A DNA stretch of 64,000 nucleotides, from the NCBI GenBank assembly GCA_947038195.1, contig CAMQVI010000002.1, positions 45,003 through 109,002 on the forward strand, read 5' to 3'. Position 1 is the stretch's first letter. Each line of letters opens with the position of its first letter. Source of the stretch: an uncultured Brevinema sp. (lineage in GTDB: Bacteria; Spirochaetota; Brevinematia; Brevinematales; Brevinemataceae). Shown one piece after another: positions 8,400-16,416 of the stretch. The notes below the pieces were generated by a model, which saw nothing but the letters and a program-made list of their open reading frames with translations, searched no databases and was not told where the DNA came from. Position numbers and translations under genes: made by a program.

Positions 8400-9527
8400 T
8401 GACGCATTCTCATTGTTGTGAGAGCTAATATTAAGTAAAATCCCAACAGCAATAGATAAAACCACAAAAGACGAGCCTCCATAGCTAATAAAAGGGAGAG
8501 AAACACCTGTGGGTGGGAGTAGAACCATATTAATCATAATATTTAACAAAGCATGAGTGACTATTAAAGTAACAATCCCAAAAGACAATAATTGTCCATA
8601 AGGATTCCTGGTACGGCGAGCAACCCCCAGTCCGTAAAGGAAAAAAGCGAGAAATAAACCAATCAATACCCCCCCACCAAAGAGCCCCACCTCTTCTACG
8701 ATAATAGAAAAAATAAAGTCGGTATGAGCAGCTGGAAGACGAGAGATCTTCTGCGTACTATTACCTAAGCCCACTCCAAAGAGTCCTCCTTTGGAAAGAG
8801 CCCTCAGAGATTCGATAGATTGGTAGCCTATGCCTCTAGGATCACCCCAAGGGTTCAAATAAGCTAAAATTCTATTTTTTCTATAAACCTCATTACTTAA
8901 AACTAGTACCACAAAAGGAATAGCCACTGAGGTAATCCCAATGATGTGTTTGATGGAGACCCCTCCAGCTAAAATCATTGTAAACATTACTATCAGAATA
9001 ATAATTCCAATAGAAAATCCTGATTGAAGGAAAGCAATTATAACTACTATACTCACAAGAAGTAGTTGAGGAACAAGGCCATGAAAGAAATTAGAGATGT
9101 AATCATGTTTTTTTACAAAGATATGAGCTAAATAAATAACCAAAGTGAGTTTGGCAAGTTCAGAAGGATTAAAAGAAAAAATCCCGAAATCTATCCAACG
9201 TCTTGCCAACCCTATCTGTAAGCCTACTCCAGGGATAAAAACAATAAGAAGTAGGAACAATGATAAAAAAAAGAGAAATTTAACATACTTTTTTGTAATA
9301 CGATAATCTAATAGGGTGAAAAAGAGCATACAGGCTATTGATACCAGAGCAAACACTGCCTGTTTGATAAAAAGAGCTTGGGGAGCTAAGCCTATGGGTT
9401 CTCCTGCATAACGAGAAACACTATAGATAAAAACAAGTCCTATTCCCACAAATATAAAATAGAGATAAAGGATGGGTTTGCTTGCCCTCATAATAGCAGA
9501 AGGATCAAATATTTTTGTGTTTTTCAT
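8394..9527 (-). CDS. ftsW: SEDS-family peptidoglycan polymerase, FtsW type
   Basis: Integral membrane glycosyltransferase that polymerises lipid II at the division septum. 377 residues with about ten hydrophobic helices. SEDS landmarks: ARRWIDFGIFSFNPSELAKL (about 109-128), LNPWGDPRGIGYQ (near 225), LPAAHTDFIFSIIVEEVGL (near 266) and PPTGVSLPFISYGGSS (near 337). The order and the GVGLxxxxARRW region favour FtsW over RodA, though the two are close. Follows the 615-residue gene by one base, so the two are co-transcribed. The direct repeats at 8274-8399 lie immediately after it. Confidence 0.88.
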   Translation of the reverse strand: MKNTKIFDPSAIMRASKPILYLYFIFVGIGLVFIYSVSRYAGEPIGLAPQALFIKQAVFALVSIACMLFFTLLDYRITKKYVKFLFFLSLFLLLIVFIPGVGLQIGLARRWIDFGIFSFNPSELAKLTLVIYLAHIFVKKHDYISNFFHGLVPQLLLVSIVVIIAFLQSGFSIGIIILIVMFTMILAGGVSIKHIIGITSVAIPFVVLVLSNEVYRKNRILAYLNPWGDPRGIGYQSIESLRALSKGGLFGVGLGNSTQKISRLPAAHTDFIFSIIVEEVGLFGGGVLIGLFLAFFLYGLGVARRTRNPYGQLLSFGIVTLIVTHALLNIMINMVLLPPTGVSLPFISYGGSSFVVLSIAVGILLNISSHNNENASL

Positions 9528-9528
9528 A

Positions 9529-11376
9529 TTATATTACAGGGCTATTGTCTATCACTTGCTGTTGAAAAGCGTTGAACTGCTCTAAGGGGAGAACTCGTTG
9601 AGCCATAGTAAGGAGTAAATCTTCATATTGCTTGATTACTATAGCGTCTTCTGTTATTTGAGCTATTTTATACATGCTAATAAATATTGTTAAGTCCTCT
9701 TGGGTTTTAGGATTTTTAGGCATATAGGAGCTTGCCTCTTGAGCAGTAATTTCAAAGAGGACAGGGTCTATAAGATCTCCATAATTAGCAAGTTCCCCTA
9801 AGAGGTTTACATGCCAAGCAAAAAAATCAGGATTAGATTTTACCCTTTGCCACAGTCTAAGCCATAACTTGAAAAACTCTTGTTCTTGGGGGGTATCTCC
9901 TAAGAAGCTGAGCTGGTTGATTACTTTAGAAAAATAAGCTTGTATCTCAGCCAAGTCTAAGGCATTGACAGGAGTGTTGTTGTTTAGCATTTCTCGCACA
10001 TTTTTTTCTTGTGTTAAGAAAGCAGGACCAGAAACTTGGTTAAAGTTTTCTCTAAGGTACACTAGTTGTTCTATACTTTGATAAGGTTTAGCCTTAGTAA
10101 TATCTTTTTTCATAGAAATAAAATGAGTCATATTATTAGTCATTTGGTCCAAGGCTGTATCAAATTCTACAAAATAAGCTTCACTTTTTTGAGGGTTACG
10201 GATAGCTTCTCTCACATAGGACCATAATAAAACGTTATAAGTAGACCATGCGTAAGGCGTGTTAGCAACTACCATTTGCCATAATTCTATGGATTGGTCA
10301 ATAAGGTCTTCTTCAACAAGGTAGAAAGTTTCTTTAGCAGTGAGATAAAAAATACCCAAATTATGCAAAGTAGCAGAAGAGTCAGGGCCCACTTTTTTAA
10401 TAAGAGCGATGTATTCTTCGATTTGATCCCATTTTTTTTCAATATCTTGAATGATTTCGTTTTTAATAGTTTTAGAGTCTTCATTTTGGTAAATTCTTTG
10501 TTGATTTTGTATGCTTTCAGAGAGAAAAGTTACTTGTTCATAAGCAAAACTTATGACTATTTCACGAGAGAGATAGTCATAGTAAGGAAGGTTATCAATC
10601 TCATCCCATCTTTTCACGAAGGATAAACTGGGATCTTTAACAAAAGGTTTTGGGTAGCTTTTAAGAAAAGTTAGAGTTGTTCCCCGGGATGTGATATATT
10701 TATTCCGCACTAATTGAGCAATCCATAGATTTAATTCTTGATCTTCTATAGTTCGTCCCAAGGTTTCTTCTAAAGATGCTGTGATTTCATCAATAGAGGC
10801 TGTTCCTGTAATTTCTAAATGATCTATAATGGCATAGGAAATATCTTGTACTTTATACATTTGTCCATATAATTTATAATAAAAATCTCCAAGAGTTTGG
10901 GGATTGGGTAATTTCCATGTAAGATAAGTAGCGGGTTTTCCTAAAGGATAAGGCACAAGGTAGGGAGGTTTTAGACTTCTTATTTCTGTATAAAATGGTT
11001 CTTCGCCTGTGAAAAGACCTTGATTTACAATATGGCTACGTGTTTGTAAAGTTTCATAGGTGACATAACGAAGGTCTCCATAAATTCTTTTAAAGATATT
11101 TCCTTTTTGGTCATAAGGAAATACATCTTGTCGCAGTTTTTCAGCATAGGTAAAATAGAGGGAAGAGAAGACTTGGTTGTCACCCCCTTCTGTCATAAAG
11201 ACGGAGTATTGCTCTGTAGAAGAAAGAAGGTTTTTTCCATAGTCATGGTTTAACCAGTTTTTACTATGATTATTGTACTTATAGTTATTAATAAGAGGAT
11301 ACAGAGCTAATAATAATATTATTATGGATATAGTAATATGTATGGGTGACAAAGGGGATTTTATTCGTTCTTGCAT
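9529..11376 (-). CDS. Membrane-anchored protein resembling the C-terminal part of DUF2723 proteins
   Basis: 615 residues, upstream of and co-transcribed with ftsW. One hydrophobic helix (about 12-32) anchors a large soluble, mainly helical domain. The stretch YSVFMTEGGDNQVFSSLYF (about 57-75) followed by RQDVFPYD recalls the segment after the membrane domain of DUF2723/TMEM260-type glycosyltransferases (GDNDTxPLWY...RPDV). The usual dozen N-terminal helices are absent. The C-terminal half (320-610) has TPR-like helical spacing. The resemblance is from memory and weak; a role with FtsW in envelope growth is inference from position. AGAGG precedes the ATG. Confidence 0.65.
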   Translation of the reverse strand: MQERIKSPLSPIHITISIIILLLALYPLINNYKYNNHSKNWLNHDYGKNLLSSTEQYSVFMTEGGDNQVFSSLYFTYAEKLRQDVFPYDQKGNIFKRIYGDLRYVTYETLQTRSHIVNQGLFTGEEPFYTEIRSLKPPYLVPYPLGKPATYLTWKLPNPQTLGDFYYKLYGQMYKVQDISYAIIDHLEITGTASIDEITASLEETLGRTIEDQELNLWIAQLVRNKYITSRGTTLTFLKSYPKPFVKDPSLSFVKRWDEIDNLPYYDYLSREIVISFAYEQVTFLSESIQNQQRIYQNEDSKTIKNEIIQDIEKKWDQIEEYIALIKKVGPDSSATLHNLGIFYLTAKETFYLVEEDLIDQSIELWQMVVANTPYAWSTYNVLLWSYVREAIRNPQKSEAYFVEFDTALDQMTNNMTHFISMKKDITKAKPYQSIEQLVYLRENFNQVSGPAFLTQEKNVREMLNNNTPVNALDLAEIQAYFSKVINQLSFLGDTPQEQEFFKLWLRLWQRVKSNPDFFAWHVNLLGELANYGDLIDPVLFEITAQEASSYMPKNPKTQEDLTIFISMYKIAQITEDAIVIKQYEDLLLTMAQRVLPLEQFNAFQQQVIDNSPVI

Positions 11377-11495
11377 AAGGATACCTCTAAAGCTAATATA
11401 TTATATATTATAACAGAAAATTCCTTTTCTTGCAAAAGAATTTAGACTGTATCAATATTTCATCATATATGTCGTCAATAAACCAGACAATAATA

Positions 11496-11524
11496 TTGAT
11501 TTTTTCATAATATTATACTACAAT
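11496..11524 (+). promoter_or_regulatory. Sigma-70 type promoter
   Basis: TTGATT, 17-base spacer, TACAAT, about 33 bases before the start at 11557. Confidence 0.6.
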
Positions 11525-11556
11525 ATATTAATATACAAGAGAGGGACATAGAAAAT

Positions 11557-12402
11557 ATGGATATTAAGAAAATTGTTATTTTCGGGTGGAATAATTTTAC
11601 CGCTTCTTTAGCAGATGGGATAAAAATAGTTCATCCTAACTGTGAAATATTATGTCCTGATGTTAGTACTGAGGACTTTGAATCAGCAAGAAAGTCAGGC
11701 TATTTAGATCCTTTACCTGTCCAAAAAAGTGCTATTTATGAAAATGCTGATTATATTATTATTGATAGAGACCCCAAAGATATTGTCCCTCTTCTAAAAG
11801 ATATCAGGTCTTTAATAGAAGAAGGCACGTATATCATGGATTTTCAACCCATCAAAACAGACTCTTATAGTAGAATCACAAGACTATTGGGCAGTGCAAT
11901 TCCTTATATTAGTTGCTATATTTTTTTAGATGAGGCTCCTAGTGAATTTACTATACGGGGGACGATTTTTAGAGATAAAATAGCGGCAGTTGTTTGTGAT
12001 ACTTCTACTCATATTCTCCAAGAAGTCAGAGCTTTTTGGGGCATTCTAAAAGTTAAGATTGTTCCTACCACAGCAGAATTTTTTGATGAAATTTTTGCAG
12101 AGACCTCCCAAACTGTATCTCTTTTATCAGGTATTTATACCCATATTCTTCAACAGGACAGTTGGGCAGATACATTATTTTTTGGTTTTTATAATAAAAC
12201 CTTACGTTCTTTTATTTCCCCTGTAGACAATCGTTCTCAAAAGGCTGCTGAAGATATTGTTCTGAACGGTGATCATATTAGACGGACTTTGTCTTTTATT
12301 AAAAGAGAGATGGATAAAATTGATGAAATGATAGATAATGAAGATATAGCTAAACTGGCTCAATATATGGCTAGTGCCCAACAATTTAAAAATAGAATTT
12401 AA
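11557..12402 (+). CDS. Prephenate-dehydrogenase-like protein, degenerate
   Basis: 281 residues built like TyrA: an N-terminal Rossmann-like half and a helical C-terminal half. The usual GxGxxGGS nucleotide loop is replaced by FGWNNFTASLADGI (about 9-22). The later ADYIIIDRDPKDIVPLL (68-84) and YIMDFQPIKTDSY (97-109) sit where TyrA has the VxxAVP and DVGSVK stretches. The catalytic His of the HPMxG motif is not obvious. No other aromatic-acid gene is nearby. It may be a pseudo-enzyme or bind a different ligand. Single-gene transcript with its own promoter (11496-11524) and a bidirectional terminator shared with prs. Confidence 0.6.
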   Translation: MDIKKIVIFGWNNFTASLADGIKIVHPNCEILCPDVSTEDFESARKSGYLDPLPVQKSAIYENADYIIIDRDPKDIVPLLKDIRSLIEEGTYIMDFQPIKTDSYSRITRLLGSAIPYISCYIFLDEAPSEFTIRGTIFRDKIAAVVCDTSTHILQEVRAFWGILKVKIVPTTAEFFDEIFAETSQTVSLLSGIYTHILQQDSWADTLFFGFYNKTLRSFISPVDNRSQKAAEDIVLNGDHIRRTLSFIKREMDKIDEMIDNEDIAKLAQYMASAQQFKNRI

Positions 12403-12410
12403 AATAAAAA

Positions 12411-12434
12411 AACCAATCTTGGATTGGTTTTTTT
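12411..12434. terminator. Bidirectional terminator
   Basis: AACCAATC / GATTGGTT with a three-base loop, A-run on one side and T-run on the other. Sits between the convergent TyrA-like gene (+) and prs (-). Confidence 0.85.
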
Positions 12435-12452
12435 ATTTTAAATATTTATATC

Positions 12453-13436
12453 TTATACTTTTTTTATCTTACTTTCGTAGAACAATCCACTAAGAGATTT
12501 GTTGGCATGGATACGTTCTATACTTTCTCCAAAGAGGTCAGCAGCACTAAGTATTATTAGCTTGTCTCCTAGTATCTCAATTTTTTCTTCAGATAATTCT
12601 ATTGTATCTGTAATCAATATTTTTTTTGCTTTACAATCTCTAAGCCTCTCCGCAGCATTTTTAGAAAACACCCCATGGGTAGCCATAATATAGACATTTT
12701 TCGCCCCTAATTCTACAAGTCGATCTGCTGCTTGGCAAATGGTTCCAGCGGTATCAATAAGGTCATCAATAAGGATACAATCTTTTTCTTCCACCTCTCC
12801 TATCATATTGAGGATTTCTGTTTGATTTTTCTTTTCACGTCTTTTATCAAAAACAGCAATTCCTCCCTTAAAGAGTTTCGCAAAATGTCGAGCTCTTTCT
12901 AAGCCTCCCACATCGGGAGATACTATTACCCAATTTTCATCAGCCTTTAGAGTGTTTTTTACATAGTCATAAAAGATAGAAGAAGCAAAAAGGTGATCTA
13001 CAGGAATATCAAAAAACCCTTGTATTTGAGCGGCGTGAAGATCCATTGTAATAACACGATTTACCCCTGCTTCCACAAGAAGATTGGCCACTAATTTAGC
13101 TGTGATTGGAACACGAGATTCTGACTTTCTTTCTTGTCTAGCGTAACCATAATAGGGCATTACAGCAGTTATATAGCCAGCTGAAGCTCTTTTAAGGGCA
13201 TCTACAATAACTAATAGTTCAAATAAATTTTTATGACCAGGATTAGAAGTTGATTGAATGACAAAAATATGTCGTCCTCTCACATCTTCTTCTATACGAA
13301 CAAAAATTTCTTCATCAGCAAACTCTGTGATATAGGTATCAATAAGCCTTATTCCCACATAAGAAGATATATTTTTAGCTAAACCTTGATTACTTCTTCC
13401 TGAAATAATTCTTAGTCCAAGATTTTCTTTTAGCAT
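12453..13436 (-). CDS. prs: Ribose-phosphate pyrophosphokinase (PRPP synthase)
   Basis: Makes PRPP from ribose 5-phosphate and ATP for nucleotide, His, Trp and NAD synthesis. Start chosen at ATG 13436 (327 residues, MLKENLGLRIISGRSN) because AAGGAG lies at ideal spacing; an upstream ATG at 13466 lacks this. Landmarks are DLHAAQIQGFFDIPVDHL (divalent metal/flexible loop region), SPDVGGLERARHFA (PRPP region) and the PRPP-binding CILIDDLIDTAGTICQAA. ATHGVFS follows near residue 253. It belongs to the classical phosphate-dependent class by these motifs. Preceded by a TTGAAA-17-TAAAAT promoter. Confidence 0.96.
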   Translation of the reverse strand: MLKENLGLRIISGRSNQGLAKNISSYVGIRLIDTYITEFADEEIFVRIEEDVRGRHIFVIQSTSNPGHKNLFELLVIVDALKRASAGYITAVMPYYGYARQERKSESRVPITAKLVANLLVEAGVNRVITMDLHAAQIQGFFDIPVDHLFASSIFYDYVKNTLKADENWVIVSPDVGGLERARHFAKLFKGGIAVFDKRREKKNQTEILNMIGEVEEKDCILIDDLIDTAGTICQAADRLVELGAKNVYIMATHGVFSKNAAERLRDCKAKKILITDTIELSEEKIEILGDKLIILSAADLFGESIERIHANKSLSGLFYESKIKKV

Positions 13437-13474
13437 TTTTATGCTCCTTATGTTCATAACACTCATAGAGTTTT

Positions 13475-13503
13475 ATTTTACAATATCTTGAAGATTTTTT
13501 CAA
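13475..13503 (-). promoter_or_regulatory. Sigma-70 type promoter of prs
   Basis: Minus strand TTGAAA, 17-base spacer, TAAAAT, about 40 bases before the chosen prs start. The spacer contains the 3' arm of a small inverted repeat (CTTGAA...TTCAAG). Confidence 0.6.
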
Positions 13504-13511
13504 GTCCCTTG

Positions 13512-14408
13512 TTACTTTTCTTCTTTTAAATATTTGCCCACATAGATAAGAGCTCTTTCTGTTGCTTTTCTCCAAAATAACCAAGAGTGATCTCTAGAAC
13601 GTATTTTTTTATAGGTATAGTCTATGTTATTAGTTTTTAAATCTTCGACTAAATCTCTAGTGTCTCTTAGAGGGGTAACTACGTCTATATCCCCTGTTGT
13701 GAGATAGAAACGAACTTTGTTTGTTTGTTTAAGATAGGATGATAAAAAATGATGATAGCTGTATTCATCCCACTTTTCTTGTGAAATAGGGCTGCCATAA
13801 ATATGAGTGGTTTTTTTTATCTTCATAAAGGTATGTAAAATATTAGGAGGGTTTTTACCTAATTTTGTTACAGAGGGAGATAATAAAAAAGAAGTGGCAA
13901 AATATGCAGGATTCCCCAATGTAAATAATAAAGCCCCATGACCACCCATAGAAAGACCTCCTATAGCTCGGGATTCTCTATGATTAATAAGGGGAAACTT
14001 ATTTTCTATATAGGGAAAAAGATCTTTTGTGAAAGCGGAATACATATTGCAAGAGGGTGAGTCTACATACCAAGAGCTATATCCATTAGGAAAAATAACT
14101 ATAGACGGGGGGAGACTTTTGTTGTTGATGAGTTTATTAAGACGCTTTGATATTTTAGCACTTTTTTCCCAAGATTTAGGGCTATGGGTCATACCATGAA
14201 GTATATAAATAACAGGAAATTTTTTGTTAGATTTTTCATAAGCAGGGGGATAATAAACCATATAATCCCACTCTTTTTTTAGTTGATTGGAATAAAAAGA
14301 TTCAAAAGCCACTTTACCTTGCTGTTCAGAACTATTGATTTCAACATGAATGAATAAAAGTACAGAGAATATAAGAAATCCACTGATTTTTTTCCAAAAC
14401 GTATTCAT
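13512..14408 (-). CDS. Secreted alpha/beta-hydrolase, esterase D family
   Basis: Probable exported carboxylesterase of the PF00756 (esterase D / S-formylglutathione hydrolase / antigen 85) family. 298 residues with an N-terminal signal peptide (about 1-27, MNTFWKKISGFLIFSVLLFI). The catalytic triad can be read as Ser in RAIGGLSMGGHGAL (about 150), Asp in TGDIDVVTPLRD (about 240) and His in IRSRDHSWLFW (about 272). The substrate-entry stretch YILHGMTHSPKSW is near 67. A xylan or glucan ester is possible but not shown. Monocistronic, between tRNA-Gln (with its terminator) and prs. Confidence 0.82.
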   Translation of the reverse strand: MNTFWKKISGFLIFSVLLFIHVEINSSEQQGKVAFESFYSNQLKKEWDYMVYYPPAYEKSNKKFPVIYILHGMTHSPKSWEKSAKISKRLNKLINNKSLPPSIVIFPNGYSSWYVDSPSCNMYSAFTKDLFPYIENKFPLINHRESRAIGGLSMGGHGALLFTLGNPAYFATSFLLSPSVTKLGKNPPNILHTFMKIKKTTHIYGSPISQEKWDEYSYHHFLSSYLKQTNKVRFYLTTGDIDVVTPLRDTRDLVEDLKTNNIDYTYKKIRSRDHSWLFWRKATERALIYVGKYLKEEK

Positions 14409-14428
14409 AATTCCTCTTAAGTGTATAA

Positions 14429-14464
14429 ATTAAAAAATCCTGCCCTATTTATAGGGCAGGATTT
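14429..14464 (-). terminator. Rho-independent terminator after tRNA-Gln
   Basis: Twelve-base perfect stem AAATCCTGCCCT / AGGGCAGGATTT around a six-base loop; on the minus strand followed by a T run. Directly after the tRNA gene. Confidence 0.9.
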
Positions 14465-14468
14465 AATG

Positions 14469-14540
14469 TTGGGGTGGATGGGATCGAACCACCGAATGTC
14501 GATACCAAAAACCGATGCCTTACCACTTGGCCACACCCCA
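14469..14540 (-). tRNA. tRNA-Gln (anticodon TTG)
   Basis: 72 bases, with cloverleaf readable on the minus strand. The acceptor is TGGGGTG paired with CACCCCA plus discriminator A. The D-arm is GCCAAGTGGTAAGGC, the anticodon stem TCGGT/ATCGA holds loop TTTTGGT (anticodon TTG, Gln), and the T-arm contains GGTTCGATCC. CCA is not encoded. Closely matches the standard bacterial tRNA-Gln. It lies between spoVG and the esterase gene, all on the minus strand, and may be cut from a spoVG read-through transcript. Confidence 0.97.
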
Positions 14541-14563
14541 AAAGTTATTTCAAACTTTAATTA

Positions 14564-14818
14564 CTATTCAGCGTGATAAGCTTCTAGAATAGCACTTTGC
14601 ATACGATCACGGAATTCAGAGTTAATAGGATGTGCAACATCTTTTAGCTCTCCGCTACGTGTTTTACGAGAAGGCATAGCAATAAACAATCCTTCACGAC
14701 CATCGATGATTTTGATATTATGAATAACAAAATTATCATCAAAAGTAATAGAAGCGTAAGCTTGAAGCTTGTTAGCATCCCCTTCTACCTTTTTAATACG
14801 GATATCTGTGATTTCCAT
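14564..14818 (-). CDS. spoVG: Septation/nucleic-acid-binding regulator SpoVG
   Basis: Small site-specific DNA- and RNA-binding regulator, known in Borrelia and Gram-positives. Start chosen at ATG 14818 (84 residues, MEITDIRIKKVEG) because AGGAGG is at ideal spacing; an upstream start at 14836 is unlikely. Conserved motifs are FVIHNIKIIDGREGLFIAM (about 29-47) and PSRKTRSGELKDVAHPI (48-64), the SpoVG core including the basic DNA-contacting segment. Directly downstream of ispE (about 40-base gap), a neighbourhood shared with other bacteria. Confidence 0.95.
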   Translation of the reverse strand: MEITDIRIKKVEGDANKLQAYASITFDDNFVIHNIKIIDGREGLFIAMPSRKTRSGELKDVAHPINSEFRDRMQSAILEAYHAE

Positions 14819-14857
14819 AGTAACCTCCTGCCACATACCTAATAAACAAGGTAATGG

Positions 14858-15715
14858 TCAAAAATGTGTAATATAAGCAGAACATGGATTAACATGTCCC
14901 AATAATTTATGAGCCTTATCCAAGTTTACTCTCTTCTCATAAAGAAGGATGAAGCTTGAACCACTCCCACTCATAAACATTACGTCAGGCAATAATTTCT
15001 CTCGGAATATTTGGCTTATATAAAATAACTCTGAGCTAATATCTTCTAACTTGCTATTGAATATATTATAGTTTATTTTCTTTACGATGTCAATATCCCA
15101 CAAAGATTTTTTTAAAAAATCAGCATCATTTAAATGAATCTTGGGAGAAGTTACATAAGGAGCTATTTTTTGGAAGGCTTCTTTTGTTGAAATAGAAATA
15201 TTAGGGTAAATAATTAAGGCAGATAAGCCTTTTTTAAATTTATTTTCTAGAGGAGTTATTTTTTCACCTTTTCCTGTGACAAGAGCTATCCCCCCATAGA
15301 GAAAAAAAGGAACATCGCTTCCTATTTTTTGAGCGATCTCTAGGCAGTCTTGCACATTAATGGTATAACGATGAGCCAACCATTTAAGTAAAGCTCCAGC
15401 GTCTCCAGAACCCCCACCCAATCCAGCTCCCATAGGTACGTTTTTATCAATTTCTATTGTAAAAGAATCTTGTATATTAAATTGTTCTTTAAACAATCTC
15501 AAAGCTTTAGATACAGTGTTTTCTTTTTCTATATTTTCTCTGTTGTTATTGAAAATAATAGAATCTTGTTCCGATTGAGTAATTCTAAAATCATCCCCCC
15601 AAGGAATTTCAACAAAAATACTTTCTAAAAAATGGTAGCCATCTTTAGGGTCTTTGGCTATCAAATCTAGGTATAAATTAAATTTAGAAATAGAGGTAAA
15701 TTGATCTAAGAGCAT
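14858..15715 (-). CDS. ispE: 4-diphosphocytidyl-2-C-methyl-D-erythritol kinase
   Basis: Fourth step of the MEP isoprenoid pathway; phosphorylates CDP-ME with ATP. 285 residues of the GHMP kinase fold. The ATP loop is PMGAGLGGGSGDAGALL (about 92-108), with the substrate region ISKFNLYLDLIAKDPKDGYH at 9-28 and motif III MSGSGSSFILLY near 250. The usual APAKxNLxL appears as ISKFNLYL, a mild deviation. The start codon overlaps the stop of lolD (TAATG), so the two are coupled. spoVG follows. Confidence 0.93.
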   Translation of the reverse strand: MLLDQFTSISKFNLYLDLIAKDPKDGYHFLESIFVEIPWGDDFRITQSEQDSIIFNNNRENIEKENTVSKALRLFKEQFNIQDSFTIEIDKNVPMGAGLGGGSGDAGALLKWLAHRYTINVQDCLEIAQKIGSDVPFFLYGGIALVTGKGEKITPLENKFKKGLSALIIYPNISISTKEAFQKIAPYVTSPKIHLNDADFLKKSLWDIDIVKKINYNIFNSKLEDISSELFYISQIFREKLLPDVMFMSGSGSSFILLYEKRVNLDKAHKLLGHVNPCSAYITHF

Positions 15716-16383
15716 TATTGTACCTCCAAATCATCTATAGTGTATTGGAGGTCACATTTTTGGGCGAACTTTTGGTTGTGGGTAGATAATATGAGAGTAG
15801 CATTTTGTTTTTTGATAATATCAAATAACAGATCCTCTATATTAAGAGCATTTTCTTTGTCTAAAAAACCAGTAGGTTCATCAGCAAAAATAACAAGAGG
15901 CTTATGAACAAGGGCTCTAATAATAGCTAGTCTCTGTTTTTCTCCTCCCGATAATTCGTCTGGTCTATGATTCATCCTATGCCCCATTTTTAGATATTCA
16001 AATAACTCTTTGGTTTCTTCTAAAGTGGTTTTTGTTAGACTTTTAGTGATTCTTAAAGGTAAGAGGGTGTTATCGAGAGCATTTAAATCATTTAATAAAA
16101 AATGATGTTGAAAAACAAAACCAAAATAGGTTGCTCTGAAATGGGCTAGTTTTTCTTCAGAAAGAGCTTGAATATCTTGACCTTGAATAAGTACTTCTCC
16201 CGCACTTGCTTGCTCCAAACCAGAGAGGAGGTATAATAGAGTGGTTTTTCCTCTTCCACTTTCTCCAGTAATGGCTAGAGATTTTCCTTGAGGGATATTA
16301 AGATTAAGATTTGAAAACACGGAAACACTGCTTTGAGGATGTTCATAAATTTTAGATAAAGAAGTTGCCATTATAATATTCAT
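15715..16383 (-). CDS. lolD: ABC transporter ATPase, LolD type
   Basis: ATPase that powers release of lipoproteins from the inner membrane to LolA, together with a LolC/E permease. 222 residues. Motifs are in standard order: Walker A GESGRGKTTLLYL (about 39-51), Q-loop FQHHFLL (near 91), signature LSGGEKQRLAIIRAL (near 143), Walker B VIFADEPTGFLD and H-loop LILSTHN. Assignment to LolD rather than another FtsX-linked ATPase (FtsE, MacB) rests on the adjacent LolC/E-like permease and on lolA at 48039. Overlaps ispE by one base. Confidence 0.85.
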   Translation of the reverse strand: MNIIMATSLSKIYEHPQSSVSVFSNLNLNIPQGKSLAITGESGRGKTTLLYLLSGLEQASAGEVLIQGQDIQALSEEKLAHFRATYFGFVFQHHFLLNDLNALDNTLLPLRITKSLTKTTLEETKELFEYLKMGHRMNHRPDELSGGEKQRLAIIRALVHKPLVIFADEPTGFLDKENALNIEDLLFDIIKKQNATLILSTHNQKFAQKCDLQYTIDDLEVQ

Positions 16384-16416
16384 AATATTCCTTTGATTTT
16401 CACATTTTGTTAAATT

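Noticed and set aside
10294-10626. 110-codon plus-strand frame inside the 615-residue gene
   Set aside because: Antisense shadow; no ribosome-binding site or plausible start context.
13390-13584. 64-codon minus-strand frame between the esterase and prs
   Set aside because: Overlaps the prs promoter and the ends of two real genes in another frame.
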